Assembly (NCBI GenBank): GCA_026545225.1
Contig: CM048845.1
Coordinates: forward strand, 108,202,533 to 108,266,532
DNA: 64,000 bases
DNA from: Cornus controversa
Lineage: Eukaryota > Streptophyta > Magnoliopsida > Cornales > Cornaceae
Direction of reading: 5' to 3'
Below the pieces are notes generated by a model that was given only the letters and a program-made list of their open reading frames with translations, ran no database searches and was not told the origin of the DNA. Positions 1-11,133 of this stretch are shown piece after piece. The position numbers and the translations under genes are program-made. Position 1 is the first letter of the stretch. Every line of letters begins with the position of its first letter.

Positions 1-3000
1 TCAGGTCCATCGCCTCCGTTGCCCCCTCCATCTCTATCAGTAGGTGTCACATCATTTACACTGCAATTGTAAACAAGTGGAGGCCCACAAAGATTATTGC
101 CAACAAAGCTAGATGCATTGAAACTTTGGAACTGAGTGCTTAATAGTATTTCCCCAGTCAAATTGTTATAGGACAAGTTCAAGTGACTTAAGAATGTCAA
201 ACTTGACATGCTTGGAGGGATTCCACCACTAAAATTGTTTGTAGAGAAATCAATAGACTCTAATAATCCCATAGAACCTATACTCTCTGGAATCCTTCCT
301 CTCAAAATATTATGTGACAAATTTAACGATCGAAGCCCAAGAAGAAGTGTCAATTCCATGGGAATCTCTCCTGATAAATTGTTGTCTGAAAGGTCCAAGC
401 TCGTTACAAGATGAAGGATGGTGCTATATCCAAGCACTTTTCCTTTCATCACCAGTACCGCATTCTCCAACATGCCTTTAAAGAAGTATGCAATGGTAGC
501 ATTAGAGCCATATAACATCTGGTCACCTGAGTTTTGCTTTATGTACATGGCACTCAGATTCATGAAACATCTTGGTATGCTTCCCCATAAATTGTTATGT
601 GCAAGGTCCAAGATTTGAAGTGAAATGAGTGCACAAAGTTCTTCTGGAATATTATTGTGCAACTTATTTGACCGTAGGATGAGAATCTTGAGATTCACAA
701 GTCTTTCTCCAATCCATGCTGGTATGTTTCCTGAAAATTCATTTTCACCTAAGTCCATAGCAGTTAACCATGTACAGTTTTGTAATGACAAAGGTAGTTC
801 TCCAAAAAGGCTATTGTTACGCAAATGCAACGATTTGAGAAGACTTAGAGATCCCATGGAGCTTGGAATTTTCCCAGTTAGATTGTTGTTTCCTAAATTT
901 AGGAATTCAAGCTGATGCCAGCTCATCCAACAATCGGGAATTTCTCCTGATAAAAGATTTCCCTCGAGATTTAGAAGTTGCAAATCCTTTGGTTGATAAA
1001 TCCTGTAGCATAGGAAATGGAACATAGACCCTGAAAATGAATTGTTGGAAAGATCCAGTGTAATCGCATTTGAGGATATATGGGGTAAAGTACCTCTGAA
1101 GTGGTTAGAACTTAGATCAACTATTGTAGAAATAGAAAAAACTAAAGGCATATCAACAATCTCACCATAGATATGATTACGAGAGAGATTTAAAAAGTAA
1201 ACCTTGGAAGATAAGTTCCAAAACCAATTGGGAATGACATCTGAAATTCCATTATTGGATAAATCTAGAACTGCTAAATTCTTTTGTGACTGAAGCCATG
1301 GTGGAAAATCTGGACCCAATTGACATGAGCCTAATGCTAGCATATCAAGTTGAAATTGAGGAACCCAAGTTGGACCCACTTGCAAGACCAAATGATTTTC
1401 AGCTCCACCGAATTGTCTTAATCTTGTGAGGTTAGCAAAGTGAACTTCAGATATAGTGCCTTGTAGTGAATTTCCAGACATCCAGAACACTTCTAGCTTT
1501 GCAAGTTGTCCAATACTTTCAGGAACAGGTCCACTCAAGTTATTATCCACAAAATCTAAATATTTCAAGGATGATAATCCTCCTAATGACACTGGAATGT
1601 GACCGGAAAGAGAATTATTATTAATATCTAAATATTGCAAGGTCGATAATCCCCCCAAGGATACTGGAATCTGACCAGAAATTAAACAACTAGAAAGCAC
1701 GAGGGTTGCCAGATTTTTAGATTTTGCAAGTTGATGAGTAACATCGGGAAAATGGCCAGAAAGTTGAGTCCCCGATAAATCTAGAGTTTCCAATCCATCT
1801 AAAATGCATTTGGAGAAAATATTAAAAACTTCTAATATATTGCCACCAACGCCGGTACCTGACAAAATGATTTCTTTCAAGTTGCAAAGATTTTCAAAAG
1901 ATGGAGGCAATTTCCCCACAAGCTTATTAAATGAGAAGTCAAGCATAACGGCAGAAGTCAGGTTTCCAATTGAACTAGAGATCACACCTTGCAAGTCACT
2001 GAATGACAAATCAAGATATTCAAGATGGCTAAAACTATATAGCCAGTCAGGTATGGTAGAATTGAAAAAGTTGTAAGACAGAACAAGATTGTTAAGAACA
2101 GTCATGTTTCGAAGACCACTAGGAATTGGCCCATGAAATTCACAAAATTGAAGATTAAGAGTATGGAGGCCATTGAGACCGATTAACAACCAATCGGGGA
2201 TTGAAGATTGAAAGTAGTTGAAGGAAAGATCAAGGGTTGCAAGAGAAGTAAAATTAACCAACAGGTAGAGAAGGAAAGTGATCAAGACTGCAACCAGACA
2301 AGCGTAACTCTATCAAAGAAGGGAGCATGTTTGTCACCTGAAGCCAATCAGATGCTCTGGTAAGGTTGACATAACTCAAATCAATGTGTTGCAGCAAGGA
2401 ATGACCAAAAGCCATTGGAGATTCTCGACAAAACCACCACCACGAAGTGTGAGATAACGCAAACTTGAAAGATTTCCTAGTTGATGAGGAATTTGTCCCT
2501 CGAAATATCCAGCAAGATCAAGATATTGCAAACTCGAGAGGTTCCCGAGTTGATGAGGGATTACACCCCCAAATCCTGCATATGAGAGGTTAAGATATCT
2601 TAAGCTCCCATAGGAACCAATGAAGCTTGGAATTGGAATTCCCCCAAAATCGTTGTTGCTTAGGTCAAGGTGAGTCAGGTGATTCAAAGTGAGCAAGGAA
2701 GGGTTGACTTTACCACCCAGCCTGGACCTCACATAAGAATCACATTCAGCATAATTTGTGCAATTTGCGAGTGGATTTCGAAGGTGGAGCTCCTTGACAT
2801 TACCAGTTAAGTTGTCACAGACAACTCCAGCCCATTTGCAGCAGTCTGCTTCACCACCCCAAGAGGAGAGTAGGTTTGATGGATCAATAAGATCCTGCTT
2901 GAATCTCAAAAGGGCTTCCCTTTCACTTTCAAAACAAGTTCCATTTGAGTTTCCAAAACAGGAGATGATATCAATAGTTTCTGCAGTGAGAAACACAAGA

Positions 3001-3059
3001 AGAAGAAGAAGAAGAAGAATGTTAACTTGTCTCATGGATCTGTCCATAATCATAACCAC
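1..3059 (-). pseudogene. RLP gene A: EIX2/Cf-type LRR receptor-like protein, 3' end off window, two frameshifts
   Basis: Family role: plasma-membrane receptor-like proteins with an extracellular LRR domain and no kinase, usually acting in immunity or development with a co-receptor. Seen: from the ATG at 3059 (in-frame ATGs at codons 1, 3, 5 and 9) comes a leucine-rich signal peptide (about residues 12-27), an LRRNT_2 cap (CFESEREALLRFK, then DCCKWAGVVC), about 30 repeats of the form LxxLxLSxNxxxGxIP, and a non-LRR island near 400-520 (VMKGKVLGYS) followed by four more repeats. The acidic juxtamembrane part begins near 1-60; the transmembrane helix lies beyond the edge. The frame breaks near 2415 (-1; it then meets TGA at 2376-2378) and is restored near 2256 (+1), so homology continues in the original frame to position 1. 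It is a pseudogene or carries two sequence errors. Single exon, as usual for the family. Confidence 0.88.
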
Positions 3060-5070
3060 AACAGGTTTGTGTGTTAATGAGAAAGGAAGGAAGATGGATA
3101 TTTATAGTGGGTTTCATTTGTCACTTTGTTAAAAAATTTAAATTTGCTACATGGAATAGCGGTCTAGTGTGTAATTTACGTTGGTTCAGATAAAGTGCCT
3201 TATTGCTTTGGAAGAGCATTGACCTTTTTGTGACTGTAGCATCTCCATCAAAAGTGTTAGAAATTTTTTGAGTGGCTGGGGGTTTGAAATTTCCATATAT
3301 GATTCTTCATTCACAGAATGAGTTACTAAAAGTGGAGTACAGTCAAGAGAGCTACTTGGTCCACTTGCTGATTTGTTTTCTTTAAATTTAAAAAGTAAGA
3401 AGACCCATATATATATATATATATATGGAGTAATGCAAGGTGCAATCTGGGTTGGAATGACTTAAGTGGACGCACGCGTAAGTCTTCCACGCGTAAGTGG
3501 ACAGATTAAACAGAATGCAGACATGGAGATTTGAATCCAAGACTCTAATATTATGTTAGATGTGGATGACTAGAGACTTAGTCAAGTGTAAGATCAAAGC
3601 AAGTGCTTGTACAGAGTCTTTGGATTTAGTCTTCCACTTTCATTTTCAAGAATGTCTTTTCTTCGAGTCTTCCAATTTCATTTTTAGTGCCAAATGATTT
3701 GCATCTAGTCTTTCACTTTCATTTTCAATAAATTATTTTCTTCTAGTCTTCCACTTTCATTTTTAGTGCCAAAAGTATTGGATCTTGTGGAAATTTTCTG
3801 CTCCAATTTGTATGTATTTTGTGCCACTACAATTATGTCATGAGAAAATGGCTATTCCTGTGGTCTAAAATAATTTACAAGAATTTCGAGAATGTAAAAT
3901 AATTTTTAGTAAACTAAAAAAGACACTCTAATATTATGTAGTTTAAAATTCTGTTTTTTTTTTTTTAATAAAAAAAATCAGTGAAAGAAACTTCAAACCA
4001 TTTTCTGTTTTTCTGCTTTTTATGAAAATAAGTTATTCTTACAACACTGAACCCATCACAGCAATATTGAAACGAAACAAAGAGAATAAACACGAGAAAA
4101 TCAAATCAAATCGTCATAGCAACAAAACAAAGAAAAAGAAATGAGAATTGAAAAGCAAAACTTTAGTTGTTATAAAAATTATCTCTTTAATTAAATATAA
4201 AATCCTTGCAATTACAAGTCTCTATATAGAGTTTCTTCCTCCTCAATCTTAGCATTGGTCATACTACCAAATATAAATTAAAACCAAAACAGAGGAAAGT
4301 TGCTGAAAAGAAAAATTGCTAAGAAATTAGAAATAAATCAAGACTTGTTAAAAGTTTCTGGTTCTCCTTGCCCTTCCTCTAATTCTTTTCATTTTCATTT
4401 TCATTTTCCTTTTCCTTTTTTCAGTGTTCCCAAGATTGTAGGAAATCTTCTACTGGGTCCACAACTACATCAATAAGTGGGGGTTCAAAATTCAAACATA
4501 ATGATTTTGGTATGCAGTTTTGTGCAAGACTTTTGGAGGAAACTTTTGAAATGAAAAAGATATTGTGGAATCTTTTTTCTTTCATTTTCAGAAAAAGACC
4601 GCAAGTTATGAGTTAATGATCTGTTGTCAATTTACTGGACATTTTGCCAATTAAAATACAATGCAGGAAAATTCAGTTTCTAAAGATAGAGGAAGAAATT
4701 TAGATTAAAATTAAAATTATCTTTCACCAAAATTACTAGCCACTAGGTTGCAGCCTAGAAAGAAAAATGATCACTTGAAGGATCAGAATAAAGTAATATT
4801 GATAACTTTAAGCTTGATGCACTGAGGGTGAGGGATAATCATATATACCATGGTTGGGCCAATTCTCTATAAGTGATGAAGGACAGGCGAGGAAGCAAAG
4901 TCTCATGATTAGAACAACATGCCCAATTTGATCCCTATAGTTCTTCTATCTGTGCCTATAACAGTGCAACTTCCACATCAAATTTGATGGAAAAAAAAAG
5001 GCACAAGTCCACTATAGATTCCTAGCCTCCAACAAAGTAGTTTTTTTTTTTTTTTTGAAGGCATCCCTCT
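3060..5070. repeat. Upstream block U, copy 1 (segmental duplication)
   Basis: No gene seen. The sequence just above gene A recurs near 58800-59806, and its distal part recurs near 49428-51640. All copies share landmarks such as GAGTCTTTGGATTTAGTCTT near 3617 and a poly-T/A stretch near 3955. It also holds an (AT)n run at 3407-3426 and a poly-T run near 5040-5055. The repeats mark the unit of duplication of the RLP cluster, not a dispersed transposon. Confidence 0.7.
3099..3106 (-). promoter_or_regulatory. TATA box of RLP gene A
   Basis: TATAAATA on the minus strand, about 40 bp upstream of the first ATG of gene A. With transcription starting about 30 bp downstream, the leader to the first ATG would be very short, so one of the next in-frame ATGs (codon 5 or 9, MDRSM or MRQ) may be the real start. 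Confidence 0.5.
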
Positions 5071-5322
5071 AAATATCCAAGGGCATATATATATACAAAA
5101 ATTTAAAGGTAAATTACTCTCAGCTCTCTCTAGAGATTTTGCCTAATTACATTCAAATTAATGTTTTAAAAATATGATGGTCAAGCTCTTCCAAAATTTG
5201 GTTGACTTTACTCTGAGTTTCTCTGTCATTGATTGACAGTTAACTCCATTAAAGTCATTAACATAGAAAAAAAAATCAAAATGTCAAAACTATCCTCAGT
5301 GGCGGTAGAACTGGTGTCACAT

Positions 5323-5324
<2 letters not shown>

Positions 5325-5369
<45 letters not shown>
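5325..5369. repeat. (AT)n microsatellite
   Basis: About 45 bp of uninterrupted AT dinucleotides inside an otherwise featureless AT-rich stretch (5071-5750) where I see no coding frame. Confidence 0.95.
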
Positions 5370-5370
<1 letters not shown>

Positions 5371-5750
5371 CAAGTTAATCTCAGTCATAGAATTAAAAAT
5401 TGAAGTTATTTTTACACAAAAACATTATAACTTGAGAGTACTTTTGTAATTGTATAATAGATGTAATTTTGTTTAATAAATCGTTAATATGACAATTACA
5501 AAAACTTAAACCTTAGGAAAAGTTAGAGTAATTTATCCTAAATTTAAAGTCATGTAATTGTGAACAAATGTATAATTTTGTGGGAGAAATAACAAGTTCA
5601 CAACTCCTAAGTTTTCAACAGTTGCATAATTGACACCCTAAGCTTTTGAACAAAGGTATTAGAAATTTCCCTTGTGACTAGTTATAAGACACAATTAAAT
5701 GATTCAAACATTTCAACCCTGATATATTTGGAGAGATTTCAACAACTGGG

Positions 5751-7282
5751 CAGGAATCAGACTTTCAAGCCACAAACTTGAGAGGAGAGTCTGCAGCAAC
5801 TTTCATCTTTTTTTGTGTGTCATAATCAGCACTTAGAAAACGCTCAATCGCGAGCTGAGTCTGCAGCAACTTTCACCATTCTTGGCTGTTGAATTGATCC
5901 ATCGACACTAGTTTGAATCATCCTGAGAAGTGGCGCCTTCCATTTTTTAAAACTTACTCCACCAGATTCCACACCACCTGTGTCCTCTGCACATGCCTTC
6001 TCTAAGATCACCAATGTCTAGTAAGCTACGTACTTGCTTGTTGAAGGGAAGAATTTCCATGAGAAAACAACCAAGAATCCACATGACCATGCTTATGGAC
6101 ATGAACGTGACAAGTGATGACTTATTTTTGGTGGTTAATACTCAATTTGCAAAATTTTATGGGTTTAAACTTAATTTTATTTTCTTTTTTGGGGTATAGA
6201 ATACATCAAAGATGAAGATGGTCTATTCCAGCTCTAAGGAAGATTCAAGAGGTAAAGGGATGGCGTTCTAGGTGAGTTTCAAGCAATGGACCCTAAGAAA
6301 ATGAGTCTTGACATTACATCTTGTGAGCACTTCTTATGTGTCTTTGGTTGCATTCAATAACATTTTTAGTTAAATTACATGTAAATGTCTCTTAGATGTT
6401 TATCAACATCTAAAATTAAAGTAAACCCTTAGTTTTCATTCTTCTCTTTGATATGTTTGCCAGAGTTAGCATCATCATCCGAGGCTATAAAATATGAAGG
6501 AGGTATGATTGAAATTCTAAATTCCATGTTAGGGTGTTTAGGTACAGTTTAGAAAAGCAGAGCTCTTGCTTTGTCGACAAATGCAAAAGATTTCTAAATA
6601 ACAGTCATTTGTAACTTTTATACTAAATAACACAGTCATTTGTAACTTTTATACTAAGTACCAGAAATCAAAATGACGCATTGTAGTAACAGAATACACC
6701 ACCATTCAGAACTAGCACCGACGTCATAAGAAAACATTCTTGAAGAACAGAAATCACAGAAGCTTATGAAGCCTTGATTCACTAATATTTATAACAAGCC
6801 ACTCTGCTTTGCAAAGCTTCTAGGTGAGTGGATTTGTTTTGGAAGTTCCTATTTCCATAATTAAAATGGCTGCTTAAGATTTTGAAGTCAGCTTTACTGT
6901 CATATATTTTCTGCTTTACTGTCATAAATTAGCTGCACTAGTATTCTGTGTTCAATATAGCTCTAAAGTGGATTTTGATTTCCTTTACAAACAGGGACAC
7001 TGTCATTGAATCATAATGCTTTAACTGCTTCCAAGTATTGTTCTACAGCCTGATTCTTAATATGTTGTGTACTATTGTTCTCGTCTTTTGCATTGAAATG
7101 GTCTCAGTTTTGCAATCTGCCTGACAATCCATGATAATTTAGAAGTACTAAATGTATAACTGTAATACAAACCACACAATGCACAATTTATTGTATTGCT
7201 AAAACAGTAAAGTAGGCACTTCAACCAAATAACCTTCTAAGGAACTTTGAAGCCATACCTTCAAGAAATTGATTGATGCCTT
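5751..7282. repeat. Downstream block W, copy 1 (3' flank of gene B)
   Basis: This region 3' of gene B recurs near 52660-55215, 3' of gene D. The copies share stretches around 5755-5870 / 52700-52840, 5990-6150 / 53030-53160 and 6460-7282 / 54285-55215. The short frame at 5993-6199 is not conserved as protein. The copy near 52660 carries a LINE that this one lacks, so 6121-6140 is an empty target site. Confidence 0.7.
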
Positions 7283-8042
7283 TCATTGGACATCACCCGA
7301 TCTCTTAAACTTCTTGCAAAACCAGTTCACTTGTAGCAGTGTGGCCACGTAGATCCAGTCTTTCATGTCATCAAGAAATTGAAAATAAGCATGCCGCCAG
7401 GTCCTCTTAAAGAAAATAACACCACAGACTCCCCAAAAGCCAGCTACGAATCCAGGTCCCATCCCTATATAAAACCAAAACATTTCAGACTCTTCTTTGT
7501 CTTGGCCAACCTCAGTTTCACCTTGAGATTTATTTCCTTCTGTGCAATTTTTTGTGAGAGGAGCCCCACAAAGATCTGCATTGTCGATGAAACTAGTTTC
7601 ACCAAAGCTCTGAAGCTGGGTGCTTGAAGGGATTGTTCCGGACAAGTAGTTGTGTGACAAATTCAAGTAATTAAGAAATGTCAAATTAGTCATGCTCAGA
7701 GGAATTTCACCTGACAAATAGTTTTTCGAAAGATCAAGGGATTCCAACATTGTCATGCCCCCGATTTTCTCTGGTATCTTTCCTATCAAGTGATTATGAG
7801 ACAAGTTCAGAAAACGCGGCATGAAGATGTGATAGCTCAGGAGGGATTGGCCCAGACAGGCCATTATTTGAAAGGTCTATTCTCCTAACAAATTTAAGAA
7901 TGCTGCTGTATTCTGAGTCCCTCCCTTTTGTGACCAACCAGAGTGTATCGATGTAGGAGCCATAGTCATACGGATACTCTAAAGCATCAAAATAATAATA
8001 AAAATCTGAAGTATCTATTACAGCCATCGCACTGATATTATT
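7283..8042 (-). pseudogene. RLP gene B, C-terminal fragment (last LRRs, TM helix, tail)
   Basis: Reads as the end of an RLP: the island (VTKGRDSEYSSILK), final LRRs (LRR near LESLDLSKNYLSGEIP), the LRR C-cap (LCGAPLTKNC), an acidic stretch (QDKEESEMFWF), a transmembrane helix (GMGPGFVAGFWGVCGVIFF) and a short basic tail ending KRSGDVQ at the stop 7283-7285. A frameshift near 7810-7830 separates the island part (7794-8027) from the LRR/TM part (7283-7864). It continues gene B beyond the solo LTR at 8043-9310. The intact tail here is the reference for the frameshifted tail of gene D. Confidence 0.85.
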
Positions 8043-8131
8043 TGTAAAGAGGTGTATGTCAAAAACATAAAGAGTGAAATTCAGAAGGCATTACAAAATC
8101 TGAAAGTAGAATAATGGGCCCGTATCCCTAG

Positions 8132-8276
8132 GTCCGCGGCCCATGGGTCGCGAGTGGACCTCGCCCGCGACCCACGAGCAGACCTCTCATGCGACCCACG
8201 GGTCGTGAGTGGACCTCGCCCGCGACCCACGGGTCGCTAGTGGACCTCGCATGCGACCCACGGGTCGCAAGTGGAT
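8132..8276. repeat. GC-rich palindromic minisatellite in the solo LTR
   Basis: Four to five imperfect units built on GCGACCCACGGGTCGC (7 bp inverted arms around AC) joined by GAGTGGACCTCGCC. Very CpG-rich compared with the surrounding AT-rich DNA. The related LTRs at 15735 and 27045 have a different set of short GC repeats at the equivalent place. Confidence 0.85.
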
Positions 8277-9026
8277 CTTTTGCAGGTCCCAGCAGGTGGC
8301 GGATGGATTGGATTAGGTAACAAGCGAGTTGATTTCAAGGATTGTATAGTGGTCGTGAATGCTACAATTCACGAAGCGGTCGCGAGTGACTTTAACTCGC
8401 GAAGGTGTTGCAAGTGATCATAAGTGTTCTAACTTATGAAGCGGTCGCGGGTGACTTTAACCCACGAAGGACAGGGGAGGATTGGGGGCAACTTCCCCTC
8501 GCGGGTATGTTTTGGATTAACACCTTGGCATACCCCGGGGCTGTGAGAAATCATGGAGGAATGGGCGATCATGTAGCTTCGAGCTCATGACCCCGAGTGA
8601 TAGCTCTCATCAGCAGGGACCGTATGGAGGATTACTGGCTCAGCTCCTCAAGATGGAAAGTAACTTGTCGTGACGTTACTTCTAGCCTTGATGGGATAGA
8701 GCTTGTAGGAAGCCATAGGGACTCGCGGGTCATTTCTGGCACAGAGGCGCACTGTGATATGACCCAGGCGGTTATGGTGTCATAACGGAACATATGGCGT
8801 CATAACTCCAGTCGGGAAGATGGGTCGAGTGTGGAATAGAGGATTGAGAGAAAGGCTCGTTGAGGTCTAAAGCATAACTGTATGACTCGCAAGGGGTATT
8901 ATGGATTGTGCTGTAAATAAGACAGTGCATAATACTTACCCGCGATCATGGAAGGGATGCCAATGGCTTCAACCAAGTATGACAAAGGAAGGGACACGTG
9001 GCATGATGAGCTCGTGCCACGTAGGA

Positions 9027-9065
9027 TGACAGCTGTCAAAGGCTCATACCTAAGGTCTATAAATA
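9027..9065 (+). promoter_or_regulatory. LTR core promoter: palindrome plus TATA box (solo LTR)
   Basis: TGACAGCTGTCA (9027-9038), a perfect 12 bp palindrome preceded by GCCACGTAGGA, lies about 20 bp before TATAAATA (9058-9065). The same arrangement occurs at 16613-16652 (one base changed in the palindrome) and 27943-27982. Confidence 0.6.
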
Positions 9066-9315
9066 CCCTATGGTGTGAAGACAATTAGTCAACTCTGACC
9101 CCCCTCCCTCTCTTAGTCATACTTGTTTTCTCTCTTTCCCATCTCCTCCTCATCTCTCTATTCTACACAGTTTGAATCTGGTTCTACATACTCTCTCTCT
9201 TCAATCGTTTGCTCAGACTGTTTCTTCAATACAACTACTTCATTCAAGCGTATTCATCCTGATCCAGCCAAGTGTTAGTCATTCCTCTTAGCAGAACTCT
9301 CACCTTTACATTATT

Positions 9316-9987
9316 CAAACACTTTGGAATAGTTCCTGATAGGTTATTGTTGGCAAAGTCCAGAACTATAATAGAAGAAAGTTGACATATTTGAGACGGT
9401 ATATTGCCTGTAATTTTATTGGATTTGAAGCGAACAGCCTTTAGAGTTGTTCTCTCTCCCATCCAGCTTGGTATGACTCCCGTAAATTCATTTTCACCTA
9501 AATCAATGAGCCCCAATACCGTGCAGTTTTGTAATGACGAGGATATCTCTCCGAAGAAACTATTATCATGCAAGTGCAATGATTTGAGTCCAGATAAATG
9601 ACCTATCGAAGTAGGAATTTTACCTGACAACTTATTGCTCCCCAAGTTTAAATGGGTCAACGATTGCCAATACATCCAATAATTAGACGGTTCACCTGAG
9701 AGAAGGTTATTTGACATGTCTAGAACCTCTAACTTATTGTTTTCATTCACCCACCGACACAGAAAAGAGGAAATAGGTCCGGAAAGAGTGTTATTTGTCA
9801 TATTCAAAACTTTAACATTTGGAGATAGACCTAGCAACTGGCCTTTGAAGCGGTTGGAACTCATTTCAATGACACTAGAATTAAGCAAGACGGTTGATAT
9901 GTTACCATTGATCTTGTTGTTAGAGAAATTGATCCACTCTATACGTGAAGCCAAACTCCAAAACCAGTCTGGAGCTGCATTAGAAGA
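9316..9987 (-). pseudogene. RLP gene B, middle LRR fragment
   Basis: About nine LRRs in one frame, matching the part of gene D from SDAAPYWFW to PKCLNN. Its left end joins the solo LTR at the TTATT duplication. Its right end, at about 9982-9990, joins the truncated copia gag without a stop. The open frame runs on to a stop at 9244 inside the solo LTR. Relative to gene D, the LRRs between the N-terminal fragment at 12339 and this piece (roughly 300 residues) are missing, so the copia insertion was followed by a deletion. Confidence 0.85.
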
Positions 9988-11133
9988 TTCAGACTCAGAA
10001 ATAATAGCTTTCATAATTTTCTTGTTTAAAATTTTCTTTGCACTAAAGTTATTTTTCTTAGGACTTGGACATTGATTAGATGTATGACCTTTACCACCAC
10101 ATATCCAACAAGTAACCTCAATTTTTTTAGAGTCATCTTCTTTCTCTTTCCTTTCCTTACCTGGATGATGAGCTTTGGTTACGGAATTTAGAAGGATTTC
10201 CTTTTCTCAAATTTTTACCTTTTTCATATTCAAGAATTTTTATAAATTTCCTAGCAGGGAGTGCAACATCATTATCTGAATCATATTCAAAACTTTCAAT
10301 TTTTTCAACTTCAGATTTTGAAGAATTTGAACCATTTAACAAACTTGAAGACTTTGAAGTCTTTAAAGCCAAATTTTTTTATTTCTGAAGCTTTGGATAT
10401 TTCATCTCAAAAGTTTGAATTGATCCAACTAACTCAGCCACCTCCATTGAATCTACATCTCTGCTCTCATCTAAGGCTTCCAACTTAACTTGGAACCTAT
10501 CAGGCAATGATCTCATGATTTTTCTAATAATCTGAAAAGAAGGAATTTTCTCACCAAGGTTAGCATTACTTTGAACAATATCATTAAGCCTAGAATAAAA
10601 ATCAGAAAACATCTCATCTTCATCCATTCTAATTGTTTCAAATTTAGTAGCCAGCATTTGTAACTTAGATCTCCTTACCTTGGTGGTACCCTCATGAGTT
10701 AACTGTAAAATATCCCATGCTTCTTTTGAAGTGGAACATGCAAAAATTCTAGCAAATTCAGAAGGAACAATAGAATTAAATATAGCATATAAACCCTTGT
10801 TGTTATTATTAACATCTTCATGCTCAGCATTAGACCATGTTGTTTTATCCTTCTCCACAGTCACAGTAGTATCACCATCACCAGTGGTAGTGGTAGGAAT
10901 TTTATAACCATTCTCTATAGCCATCCAAACTATCTCTCCTTGAGATTTTAAAAAGGCTTCCATGCGAGACTTCTAGAAAGTATGAACCATCAAACAAAGG
11001 AGTTCGTTGAATCGATCCACCCTCTTTCATACTAGATTCCATAATAATTTTTGAAAACAAAAATAAATTTTGATTTTAAAAATACTTCGCAAGGAACTAC
11101 TCACAAATTAGAGAACACTGCTCTGATACCAAT
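9988..11133 (-). pseudogene. Ty1/copia gag remnant (internal region)
   Basis: Minus-strand gag: 10963-10379 (MEAFLKSQGEIVWMAIENGY, with a UBN2-like gag core around WDILQLTHEGT), an in-frame TAA at 10379-10381, a continuation to about 10157, then a frameshift into a zinc knuckle CWICGGKGHTSNQC (CX2CX4HX4C) near 10070-10112. Protease, integrase, RT and the second LTR are absent: the frame passes from NKKIMKAIISES directly into gene B LRR sequence. 10964-11118 is the untranslated leader. The element was inserted in the same orientation as gene B. Confidence 0.85.
11119..11131 (-). other. Copia primer-binding site (initiator tRNA-Met)
   Basis: TGGTATCAGAGCA on the minus strand, two bases inside the LTR end; complementary to the 3' end of plant initiator tRNA-Met, the standard copia primer. 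It fixes the orientation of the element. Confidence 0.88.

Larger units (their letters stand above)
8043..9310 (+). mobile_element. Solo LTR (Ty3/gypsy, same family as the element at 15735) inside gene B
   Basis: Starts TGTAAAG and ends CTTTACA, a short inverted terminus, and is flanked by the 5 bp direct repeat TTATT at 8038-8042 and 9311-9315. Removing it rejoins gene B in the word CLNN-ISAM. No internal coding region is present, so it is a solo LTR left by recombination between two LTRs. Long stretches match the LTRs at 15735-16858 and 27045-28137, including the promoter region, which also gives its orientation. Length 1268 bp. Confidence 0.88.

Noticed and set aside
208-915. Plus-strand frames opposite gene A (also 55693-56946 opposite gene D)
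   Set aside because: Shadows of the LRR coding strand; the minus strand gives the LRR consensus.
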